Assembly (NCBI RefSeq): GCF_005222955.1
Contig: NZ_LWUA01000146.1
Location: 1-38,574, forward strand
DNA from: Blastococcus sp. CCUG 61487
Lineage (GTDB): Bacteria; Actinomycetota; Actinomycetes; Mycobacteriales; Geodermatophilaceae
Length of the DNA stretch: 38,574 nt
Direction: 5' to 3'
Shown: positions 32,981 through 38,574 of the stretch, piece by piece
How the letters are laid out: every line of letters begins with the position of its first letter
How positions within the stretch are numbered: position 1 is the stretch's first letter
The notes under the pieces: model-generated
The model's database searches: none
Seen by the model: only the letters and a program-made list of their open reading frames with translations
Told to the model about the DNA's origin: nothing
Program-made: the position numbers and the translations under genes

Positions 32981-33049
32981 CTGCTTCTCCGCGGAAAAGC
33001 CGGCTGCTTTTCCGCGGAAGTTCAGGCTGCTTCTCCGCGGAGAAGCGGG
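32981..33049. repeat. Array of three 23-bp palindromic tandem repeats
   Basis: Units at 32981-33003, 33004-33026 and 33027-33049, each starting CTGCTTYTCCGCGGA. The third holds a perfect 18-bp palindrome, GCTTCTCCGCGGAGAAGC; the first is the same with one G-U-type mismatch; the second has a worn right arm. Period is exactly 23 bp. It begins right after the transporter remnant stop and ends 5 bp before the thiD stop, so on the minus strand it follows thiD. It may be a terminator array, an operator array or a small mobile palindrome. Confidence 0.85.
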
Positions 33050-33054
33050 AGGCG

Positions 33055-33891
33055 TCAGGTGGGCCAGATGCCGGCGAAGTGGTGCAGGGGGCCGTGGCCG
33101 GAGCCGATGCCCAGCGTCGCGCCGCCCTCCAGCGCCGCTTGCAGGTAGTCCCGGGCCGCCTCCACCACCGGCGTCCACCCCGCGACCTCCGCCGCCACGG
33201 GCACGACGCCGGCCCGCTCCCGGGCCAGCAGCGCGGCGATCGCCGCCGACAGGGTGCAGCCCGTGCCGTGCGTGGCGTCGGTGCTCAGGCGGGGCCGGAC
33301 CGTGCGCACGGTCCCGGACGGGGTGGCCAGGACGTCCACGCTCTCCTCCCCGCCGAGGTGGCCGCCCTTGAGCAGCACCGCCCGCGGGCCCAGCCCGAGG
33401 AGCGCCTCGGCCTGCCCGGCCATCTCCTCCACCGTCCGCGCCGGCGACACGTCGAGCAGCGCCGCGGCCTCGGGCACGTTCGGCGTCACCAGGTCGACGA
33501 CCGGCAGCAGGTCGGTGCGGACCGCCGCCACGGCGTCGTCGTCCACGAGCCGGTCACCGCTCGTGGCCACCATGACCGGGTCGCACACGACCGGGCCGGC
33601 CGCCCGGCCGGCCAGCACGGACGCCACCTCCCGGACGACGCCGGCGCTGCCGAGCATGCCGGTCTTGCACGCGTGCACCTCGACGTCGTCGAGCAGCGCG
33701 CGGAGCTGGTCGCCGACGAAGGCCGGCGGCACCGGGTGGACGCCGGTGACCCCGCGGGTGTTCTGCGCGGTCAGAGCGGTGAGGACGGCGGTGCCGTAGG
33801 CGCCCAGCGCGCTGAAGGTCTTCAGATCGGCCTGGATGCCGGCCCCGCCGCTCGGATCGCTCCCGGCGACGGTCAGCGCCACGGGGGTCAT
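33055..33891 (-). CDS. thiD: Hydroxymethylpyrimidine/phosphomethylpyrimidine kinase
   Basis: 278-aa ribokinase-fold enzyme that phosphorylates HMP to HMP-P and HMP-P to HMP-PP, the pyrimidine donor for ThiE. Marks: [20 protein letters not shown] (residues 4-23), [21 protein letters not shown] (~109-121), LLKGGHLGG and [19 protein letters not shown] with the catalytic Asp/anion hole. ATG overlaps the thiE stop as ATGA (33891-33888). Last gene of the leftward thi run, followed by the 23-bp repeat array. Confidence 0.95.
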   Translation of the reverse strand: MTPVALTVAGSDPSGGAGIQADLKTFSALGAYGTAVLTALTAQNTRGVTGVHPVPPAFVGDQLRALLDDVEVHACKTGMLGSAGVVREVASVLAGRAAGPVVCDPVMVATSGDRLVDDDAVAAVRTDLLPVVDLVTPNVPEAAALLDVSPARTVEEMAGQAEALLGLGPRAVLLKGGHLGGEESVDVLATPSGTVRTVRPRLSTDATHGTGCTLSAAIAALLARERAGVVPVAAEVAGWTPVVEAARDYLQAALEGGATLGIGSGHGPLHHFAGIWPT

Positions 33892-34541
33892 GCCGGCGCC
33901 CCATCCAGGCCGGCCCGCAGCGCGCGGGCGGCCGCCTCCGGATCGGGCGCGGCGCAGATCGCCGAGACCACGCAGATGCCGTCCACGCCGGTCACCTCCG
34001 GGGCCCGGGCGGCGTCGATGCCGCCGATCGCCACCGAGCGCAGGCCCCCGGCCCGGGCGGTGGCCGCGAGCTCGGCCACCCGCTCGGGCCCGAGCCCCGA
34101 GCCCGCGTCCGGCTTCGTGGGCGTCGCCCACACCGGCCCGATGCCGACGACGTCGACAGTGCCCGGGGGCAGCGCCAGCGCCACGGCCATCTCGTCGTCG
34201 TCGCCGGCGGAGAAGCCGAGCAGCTTGTCGGGGCCGATCAGCGCCCGCACCTCGACGGGCGGCAGATCGTCCTGGCCGATGTGCACGCCGTCTGCGCCGG
34301 CCAGCAGGGCGACGTCGACGGCGTCGTCCACGAACAGCGCCACCCCGGGCGTTCCGGACAGCGCCTCGCGGACGGCGAGGGTGAGCGCGTAGAGCTCGCG
34401 CCGGGACGCCGTCTTGTCGCGGACCTGGACCGCCGTGACGCCCCCAGCCACCGCGGCCCGCACCACGTCGGGCACACCCCGGGCACCGGCCAGCCCGGTG
34501 TCGGTGACCAGGTAGAGCGTCGGGTCGAAGGCGGGCCTCAC
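33888..34541 (-). CDS. thiE: Thiamine-phosphate synthase
   Basis: 217-aa TIM-barrel enzyme joining HMP-PP and thiazole phosphate to thiamine phosphate with loss of pyrophosphate. Marks: [27 protein letters not shown] (pyrophosphate-binding), [20 protein letters not shown] (residues ~70-89), [25 protein letters not shown] and [11 protein letters not shown] start overlaps the thiM stop as GTGA (34541-34538) and the thiD start overlaps its own stop, so the three enzymes are translationally coupled under the riboswitch. Confidence 0.95.
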   Translation of the reverse strand: MRPAFDPTLYLVTDTGLAGARGVPDVVRAAVAGGVTAVQVRDKTASRRELYALTLAVREALSGTPGVALFVDDAVDVALLAGADGVHIGQDDLPPVEVRALIGPDKLLGFSAGDDDEMAVALALPPGTVDVVGIGPVWATPTKPDAGSGLGPERVAELAATARAGGLRSVAIGGIDAARAPEVTGVDGICVVSAICAAPDPEAAARALRAGLDGAPA

Positions 34542-35323
34542 GCCGTCACCCGCGCGGGGCCGAGATCGGTGACCCTGTCGAGCGCGTCCAGCCACAGCGG
34601 GGCGAAGGTGCCCGGCCCGGCGGCCACGCGCGCCGCGGCCTCGGCGGCCAGCGCCACGTGCGCGTGGGCCGCGACCGCGCCGGTCAACGCGTCGCCGCCT
34701 GCCCCGAGGTAGGCGGCGACCAGCGCACCGAGGGCGCACCCCGCGCCGGTCGTCCGGGTGAGCAGCGCCGATCCACCGCCGATCCGCACCGTGCGCGAGC
34801 CGTCGGTGACCAGGTCGGTCTCCCCGCTCACCGCCACGACGCCGCCGGTGCGGGCGGCCAGGGCCGTGGCGGCGTCCAGCGCGTCCTCGGCCGCGGCCGC
34901 GGAGTCCACGCCGCGCCCGCCCGCCCCGGCGCCGGCCAGCGCCATGATCTCCGAGGCGTTGCCGCGCACGACGGCCGGCCGCGCGTCGAGCAGCTCGGTG
35001 GCCAGGTCCGTGCGGAAGGCCAGCCCGCCGACGGCGACCGGGTCCAGCACCCACGGCGTCCCCGCTGCCGAGGCTGAGCGGGCGGCCAGGCGCATTGCGA
35101 CGGCGGTGCGCTCGTTCACGGTCCCGAGGTTCACCAGCACCGCCGAGGCCACGGCCGCGAACCCCTCGGCCTCCAGCGGCTCGTCCACCATCGCGGGGGC
35201 GGCGCCGACGGCGAGCAGGGCGTTCGCCATCAGCGTCTGCGTCACGGTGTTGGTCAGGCAGTGCACCAGCGGCGCGGCAGCCATCAGCGCCGATCGGGCA
35301 GTGGTCAACGCATCGGCATCCAC
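34538..35323 (-). CDS. thiM: Hydroxyethylthiazole kinase
   Basis: 261 aa, normal length. Phosphorylates the thiazole alcohol (THZ) to THZ-P for salvage. Marks: [20 protein letters not shown] (residues ~18-37), [64 protein letters not shown] and [13 protein letters not shown] with the catalytic Cys. Start is GTG 35323: longer frames read through the riboswitch itself. The site AAGGGA used for ribosome binding lies inside the 3' part of that riboswitch, so TPP binding should hide it. Confidence 0.95.
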   Translation of the reverse strand: MDADALTTARSALMAAAPLVHCLTNTVTQTLMANALLAVGAAPAMVDEPLEAEGFAAVASAVLVNLGTVNERTAVAMRLAARSASAAGTPWVLDPVAVGGLAFRTDLATELLDARPAVVRGNASEIMALAGAGAGGRGVDSAAAAEDALDAATALAARTGGVVAVSGETDLVTDGSRTVRIGGGSALLTRTTGAGCALGALVAAYLGAGGDALTGAVAAHAHVALAAEAAARVAAGPGTFAPLWLDALDRVTDLGPARVTA

Positions 35324-35326
35324 GCC

Positions 35327-35408
35327 GTGACATCCCTTCGCCAGCATGACCTGGTCAGGTTCGACGGGTGTGCTCTCAGCCCGCTCGACGGCGGACACCC
35401 CGTGTCAC
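35327..35408 (-). ncRNA. TPP riboswitch controlling thiM-thiE-thiD
   Basis: Minus strand: CGGGGTGT ... GGGCTGAGA ... ACCCG ... GAACCTGA ... AGGTCATGCTGGCGAAGGGA, the conserved THI-element blocks in order. The P1 helix is GTGACA (35408-35403) with TGTCAC (35332-35327). The 5' strand of P1 contains the stop codon of tenA, and the 3' end is 3 nt from the thiM GTG, with the ribosome-binding site inside the aptamer. Control is therefore most likely at translation initiation. There is no room for a promoter between tenA and this element. Confidence 0.93.
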
Positions 35409-36040
35409 TCGGCGGCGACGTTACCCCACCCGCGGGCGGCGGCTCCGAAGAAGTCCAGCTCCAGCTGCATGGCTCGCCGGTAGGCCCGCCGCACCGCGGG
35501 GGTGTCCGACGCGATCCGGTCCAGCAGCGCCTCCAGGGTGACGGCGAGCTCCTCGAACTCCGGGGCGGCGTAGGTGTCGACCCACTCCCGGTACGGCCCG
35601 CTCGCGTGCGGGGCCAGCGCCGCGCCGAGGTGGGCGTAGAGCCGCATGCACGGGATCAGCGCCGCGCAGGTGAGCGCGACGTCGCCCCGGGCGGCCGTGG
35701 CCAGCAGGAACTCCGTGTACGCCAGGGTCGCCGATGCCGGCTCCACGCCCGCCAGGTCGATGCCCCACCGGGCGGCGTAGTCGTCGTGCAGCCGCAGCTC
35801 GGCCAGGACGCCGGCGAGCAGATCCGCGAACGCCTCCAGCGTCGTCCGGTCGGGGCTGTGCGTGATGCCGAGGGCGTAGCCGCGGGCGAACGCTTCGAGG
35901 AAGAAGGCGTCCTGGGCGATGTAGTCGGCGAACCTCTCCCGGGGCAGCGAGCCGTCGGCGATGCCGGTCACGAACGGGTGCGCCTCGGCGGCGCGGGCGA
36001 GGTCGACGCTGTCTGCCCACAGCTCGGCGGAGAGCGTCAT
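35405..36040 (-). CDS. tenA: Aminopyrimidine aminohydrolase (thiaminase II), classical cysteine-type TenA
   Basis: 211 aa, usual length. TenA hydrolyses amino-HMP from degraded thiamine to HMP, and can split thiamine. Active-site residues by pattern: Asp44 (YIAQDAFF), Tyr108 (AYTEFL), Cys131 (ALIPCMRLY), Glu194 (MQLELDFF). ATG overlaps the upstream tenA_E stop (36040-36037). The stop codon lies inside the P1 helix of the TPP riboswitch of thiM, so ribosomes finishing tenA run onto the aptamer. Confidence 0.92.
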   Translation of the reverse strand: MTLSAELWADSVDLARAAEAHPFVTGIADGSLPRERFADYIAQDAFFLEAFARGYALGITHSPDRTTLEAFADLLAGVLAELRLHDDYAARWGIDLAGVEPASATLAYTEFLLATAARGDVALTCAALIPCMRLYAHLGAALAPHASGPYREWVDTYAAPEFEELAVTLEALLDRIASDTPAVRRAYRRAMQLELDFFGAAARGWGNVAAE

Positions 36041-36627
36041 GCCGGCAGCGCCGTCGACCAGAACGCCGCCTCGGCGGCGGTGACCTCGAGGAAGATCCCG
36101 TCGTCGACCGGCCCGGCCGCGTCGGCGGCGGCCTGGAGGTCGGCCACGTACGCGGCGAACCCCGGCGCCGTCCAGTGCGCGACGAACTCCCGGTACTCCG
36201 ATGCGCCGGGCAGCGCCGAGGACCACGCATCCAGGTACGTCCGCTCGATCGTCCACAGCGCCGTGAGCGCGGTCGGGACGTCGGCCCGGTCGAGCCGCTC
36301 GAGCAGCCGCGCGTAGTCCTCGGTGGCCGGCAGCCGCGGCCGGTCGAGGTCGAGCCCGCGGGCGGCGGCGAGCTCCTCGAACCACGCCAGCTCCTCGACC
36401 AGCGCCACGCAGCCCCCGGCCAGCACCGGCTGCGCCGCGCGGGGCGCGCGGGCCAGCAGGCGGGCCTGGAAGCGCAGCAGGTCGGCGACGAAGTGCGCGT
36501 CCTGCACCAGCCAGGTGTCGAACGCGGCGGTGGGCACGGTGCCGTCGCGGACGGCGTCGAGGAAGGGGTGGCGGGAGGCCCGGCGCCAGGCGTCGGCGTG
36601 GCGGACGAGCAGGTCGGAAGCCGGCAT
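36037..36627 (-). CDS. TenA-family protein lacking the active-site cysteine (TenA_E type)
   Basis: 196 aa, TenA/THI-4 fold. Conserved Asp43 (WLVQDAHF) is present, but the position of the TenA cysteine is Ile, with Glu128 next to it (LWTIERTYLDAW), and the C-terminal Glu region is altered. This pattern fits TenA_E proteins, which in plants act on formylamino- and amino-HMP salvage intermediates. Paired with a classical TenA by ATGA overlap, so the two may act on successive breakdown products. ATG 36627 is 8 nt from a TATGGT hexamer; probably leaderless. Confidence 0.85.
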   Translation of the reverse strand: MPASDLLVRHADAWRRASRHPFLDAVRDGTVPTAAFDTWLVQDAHFVADLLRFQARLLARAPRAAQPVLAGGCVALVEELAWFEELAAARGLDLDRPRLPATEDYARLLERLDRADVPTALTALWTIERTYLDAWSSALPGASEYREFVAHWTAPGFAAYVADLQAAADAAGPVDDGIFLEVTAAEAAFWSTALPA

Positions 36628-36635
36628 GGCGCGGA

Positions 36636-36656
36636 ACCATACGGCGTGCGTATGGT
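36636..36656. promoter_or_regulatory. Perfect palindrome holding both divergent -10 elements of the thiamine locus
   Basis: ACCATACG, GCGTG spacer, CGTATGGT: perfect 8-bp arms. Each arm end is a TATGGT hexamer, one per strand. The minus copy (36641-36636) is 8 nt from the tenA_E ATG; the plus copy (36651-36656) puts a start at about 36663, the first base of the TPP riboswitch. The two promoters overlap back to back, so only one can be used at a time, and a dimeric repressor could block both. Confidence 0.7.
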
Positions 36657-36665
36657 GACGGCGCA

Positions 36666-36757
36666 TGTGCGGGAGCTCGGGTCGACCGGGCTGAGAGGGC
36701 GACTGGACGCGTCGCCGACCGCTGGAACCTGACCGGGTAATGCCGGCGTAGGGAGCA
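36666..36757 (+). ncRNA. TPP riboswitch controlling cytX-thiO
   Basis: CGGGAGCTCGGGT, GGGCTGAGAGGG, a variable P3 arm, GGAACCTGACCGGGTAATGC and CGGCGTAGGGAGCA follow the THI-element consensus closely. P1 is TGC with GCA. The AGGGAG in the 3' end (36750-36755) is also the ribosome-binding site, 5 nt before the cytX ATG, so TPP should block translation initiation. Confidence 0.95.
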
Positions 36758-36760
36758 GTC

Positions 36761-38077
36761 ATGAGCATGTCCTCGGACGTCCGCACCCCGGACGCACCCC
36801 TCACCCTGGACGAGGCGCCGCCGCGCACGCTGGGCCTCGCCGACTCGCTCGGCCTCTGGGCCAACCTCGGCGTGAGCCTGCTGCTGCCGGTGGCGGCGGT
36901 CTTCGTCGTGCTGCCGGGCCGGCCGCTGGGGGTCACCCTCGCCGCCATCGTCGTCGGCGCGGCCATCGGGTCGCTGCTGCTCGGGCTGGTGGCCGCGGCC
37001 GGCGCGCGGGAGCAGGTGCCGGGGATGGTCCTGCTGCGCGGGCTGCTGGGACGGCGCACGTCGTGGCTGCCCACCGCGTTCAACCTCGTGCAGTGCATCG
37101 GCTGGGCGACGTTCGAGATCGTCATCATCGCCGAGGCCGCCTCGCGGGTGCTGGATGCGCCGCGCTGGCCGTTCGTCCTCGCCGCCGGCGTGCTGGCGAC
37201 GGCGATGGCGATCTGGCCGCTCGCCGTCGTCCGGGTGCTCGCCCGCTACGCGGTCTGGGTGGCGCTGGCCGCCGTGGCCTACCTGTTCGTGCAGGTGCTG
37301 GCCGAGCCGCTGCCGCCGCTCGAGGGAGGCGGGGCGACCTCGTTCTGGACGGCGGCCGACGTCGTCATCGCCCTGCCGGTGTCGTGGCTGCCGCTGGCCG
37401 CCGACTACACCCGCCACGCGCGCAGCGCCCGCTCCGCCGGTGTCGGCGCGGGGGTGGGCTACGGGATCGCCACCGTCGCGATGTTCACGCTCGGCGTGCT
37501 GGCGCTGGGTGCCTACGGCAGCGCCGGGTTCGACGTGATCGACGCGCTGCTGGCCGTGCCGCTCGGGGCGCTGGCTGTGCTCGTGCTGGTCAGCGTCGAG
37601 CTCGACGAGGCCTTCGCCAACCTGTACTCGACGGCGGTGTCGGCGCAGAACGTCGTCGGCCGGCTGGACCGGCGGGTGCTCGTCGTCGCCGTCGGAGGCA
37701 CTGCGACGACGCTGGCGCTCAGCCTCGACGTCGCCGCGTACGAGCCGTTCCTCTTCCTCATCGGCGCTGTCTTCGTGCCCCTGGCCGGCGTGCTCCTGGT
37801 CGCGTACTGGCTCACCCCGCGCGGGCGCTGGGACACCTCCGACACCGCGCCCGCCCGGCCCCTGCACCTGCTGCCCTGGGCGGCCGGGTTCATCGCGTAC
37901 CAGCTGACGCTGCCGACCTACTTCCCCGGTCCGGGGTCGGGCTGGACGGCGTGGTGGAGCGCGCGGCAGGCCGACCTCGGCATCGACCCGGGCAACGGCT
38001 GGTCGGCGTCCTTGGTGGGCCTGGCGGTCGCCGTGGCCCTGACCCTGCCGATCACGCTGGCCGGCCGACGCCGATGA
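36761..38077 (+). CDS. cytX: Hydroxymethylpyrimidine transporter, NCS1 family
   Basis: 438 aa with about 12 membrane helices. NCS1 marks: ADSLGLWANLGVSLLLPVAA (helix 1) and NLVQCIGWATFEIVIIAEAA (helix 3), plus SWLPLAADYTRHARS. A TPP riboswitch directly upstream and thiO downstream identify it as CytX, the importer of HMP or related pyrimidines, rather than a cytosine permease. Overlaps thiO by ATGA (38074-38077). Alternative ATG at 36767 would be 2 codons shorter. Confidence 0.9.
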   Translation: MSMSSDVRTPDAPLTLDEAPPRTLGLADSLGLWANLGVSLLLPVAAVFVVLPGRPLGVTLAAIVVGAAIGSLLLGLVAAAGAREQVPGMVLLRGLLGRRTSWLPTAFNLVQCIGWATFEIVIIAEAASRVLDAPRWPFVLAAGVLATAMAIWPLAVVRVLARYAVWVALAAVAYLFVQVLAEPLPPLEGGGATSFWTAADVVIALPVSWLPLAADYTRHARSARSAGVGAGVGYGIATVAMFTLGVLALGAYGSAGFDVIDALLAVPLGALAVLVLVSVELDEAFANLYSTAVSAQNVVGRLDRRVLVVAVGGTATTLALSLDVAAYEPFLFLIGAVFVPLAGVLLVAYWLTPRGRWDTSDTAPARPLHLLPWAAGFIAYQLTLPTYFPGPGSGWTAWWSARQADLGIDPGNGWSASLVGLAVAVALTLPITLAGRRR

Positions 38078-38574
38078 GCGACGTCGTGATCGCCGGCGGC
38101 GGTGTGGTCGGGCTGGCGGTGGCCTGGCAGGTGGCGCGGCGCGGGCTGTCCGTGACCGTCGTCGACGACGCCCCGGGCACCGGGGCGTCCGCCGCGGCGG
38201 CCGGGATGCTCGCGCCGGTGGCCGAGGCGGGCTACCGCGAGGAGCCGCTGCTGCGGCTGGGCCTGGCCTCGCTGGCCCGCTGGCCGGGGTTCGCCGCGGA
38301 GCTCGAGGCGGCCTCCGGCATGCCGGTGGGGCTGCGCACCGCGGGCACCCTGGTGGTGGGCTTCGACGAGGACGACGTCCGCGAACTGGACGCGTTGCAC
38401 GGCTTCCAGCGGGAGCTGGGGCTGGCCGCCGAGCGGCTCACGCCCCGGGAGGCCCGCCGCCGGGAACCCGCCCTCACCCCCCGCGTCCGCGGCGGGCTGC
38501 AGGTCGACGGCGACCACTCCGTGGACGGCCGGGCGGTGCACGCCGCGCTGCTGGCCGCGGTCGCCGCCGCGGGG
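38074..38574 (+). CDS. thiO: Glycine oxidase (partial, cut by the right edge)
   Basis: First 167 codons of an FAD-dependent amine oxidase of the D-amino-acid-oxidase fold. ThiO turns glycine into the glycine imine used by ThiG for the thiazole ring. Visible: FAD-binding VIAGGGVVGLAVAWQVARRG (residues 4-23), the acidic end of strand 2 (VVDD), then GASAAAAGMLAPVAE (~35-49) and the RRREPAL segment. Coupled to cytX by ATGA. thiS and thiG usually follow in actinobacteria and should lie just past 38574. Confidence 0.92.
   Translation, partial: MSDVVIAGGGVVGLAVAWQVARRGLSVTVVDDAPGTGASAAAAGMLAPVAEAGYREEPLLRLGLASLARWPGFAAELEAASGMPVGLRTAGTLVVGFDEDDVRELDALHGFQRELGLAAERLTPREARRREPALTPRVRGGLQVDGDHSVDGRAVHAALLAAVAAAG

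Noticed and set aside
32981-33049. CRISPR-like array
   Set aside because: The repeats are contiguous with no unique spacers, and there are no cas genes.
35324-35398. N-terminal extension of ThiM from a start at 35398
   Set aside because: The extra codons are the TPP riboswitch read as protein; the GTG at 35323 gives the normal ThiM length.

Overview
This window is chromosomal DNA from a high-GC actinobacterium. GC is roughly 70-75%, there are many GTG starts, ATGA/GTGA stop-start overlaps are frequent, and several genes have a TAnnnT -10 hexamer only 6-8 nt before the start codon, as in leaderless transcripts. The gene set (soluble GAF-type chemotaxis receptor, diguanylate cyclase, MEDS/anti-sigma protein, SulP-MerR pair) is typical of soil and rock actinobacteria such as Geodermatophilaceae. 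That family assignment is inference. I see no tRNA, complete rRNA, CRISPR array, insertion sequence or prophage. No gap between genes exceeds 300 bp.

Layout. 1-216: minus-strand leader of an rRNA operon whose 16S gene should lie just off the left edge. 217-4038: DNA repair (AlkB-like, RecQ) and a PHP phosphoesterase. 4045-6103: an ER/archaeal-type (SipW-like) signal peptidase and a small secreted protein that is probably its substrate. 6376-7831: a cysteine-free ribosomal protein S4 and a DUF2470 gene, divergent across an iron box. 7941-11487: NCS2 permease, DUF4345 protein and chemotaxis receptor. 11581-14294: ene-reductase, lipoprotein lipase and a small membrane protein. 14411-17182: thioesterase and MFS exporter divergent from an HxlR regulator, with two identical operators between them. 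17269-20315: SDR, SRPBCC protein, a frameshifted DHFR-family gene and a membrane protein. 20497-24817: NarL-type two-component pair, DUF1992 protein, SulP-MerR pair. 24891-28824: LigC-type ligase, PAS-GGDEF cyclase, MEDS-ATPase protein. 29051-32826: rRNA-type methyltransferase with haloalkane dehalogenase, an NADPH oxidoreductase and a VOC protein.

33055-38574 (right edge) is a thiamine locus with two TPP riboswitches. Leftward run tenA_E, tenA, [TPP], thiM, thiE, thiD; rightward run [TPP], cytX, thiO and onward. Together these import and recover the pyrimidine of degraded thiamine (CytX, two TenA types, ThiD), recover the thiazole (ThiM), couple the two (ThiE) and start new thiazole synthesis (ThiO). 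The divergent promoters share one perfect palindrome, and the leftward riboswitch begins on the stop codon of tenA.

The least ordinary parts are the signal peptidase/substrate pair with an 18-bp perfect hairpin at the start of the peptidase gene, the iron box shared by an S4 gene and a DUF2470 gene, the paired HxlR operators, a 3 x 23-bp palindromic array next to thiD, and the thiamine divergon. I found no clearly novel multi-gene defence or biosynthetic system.
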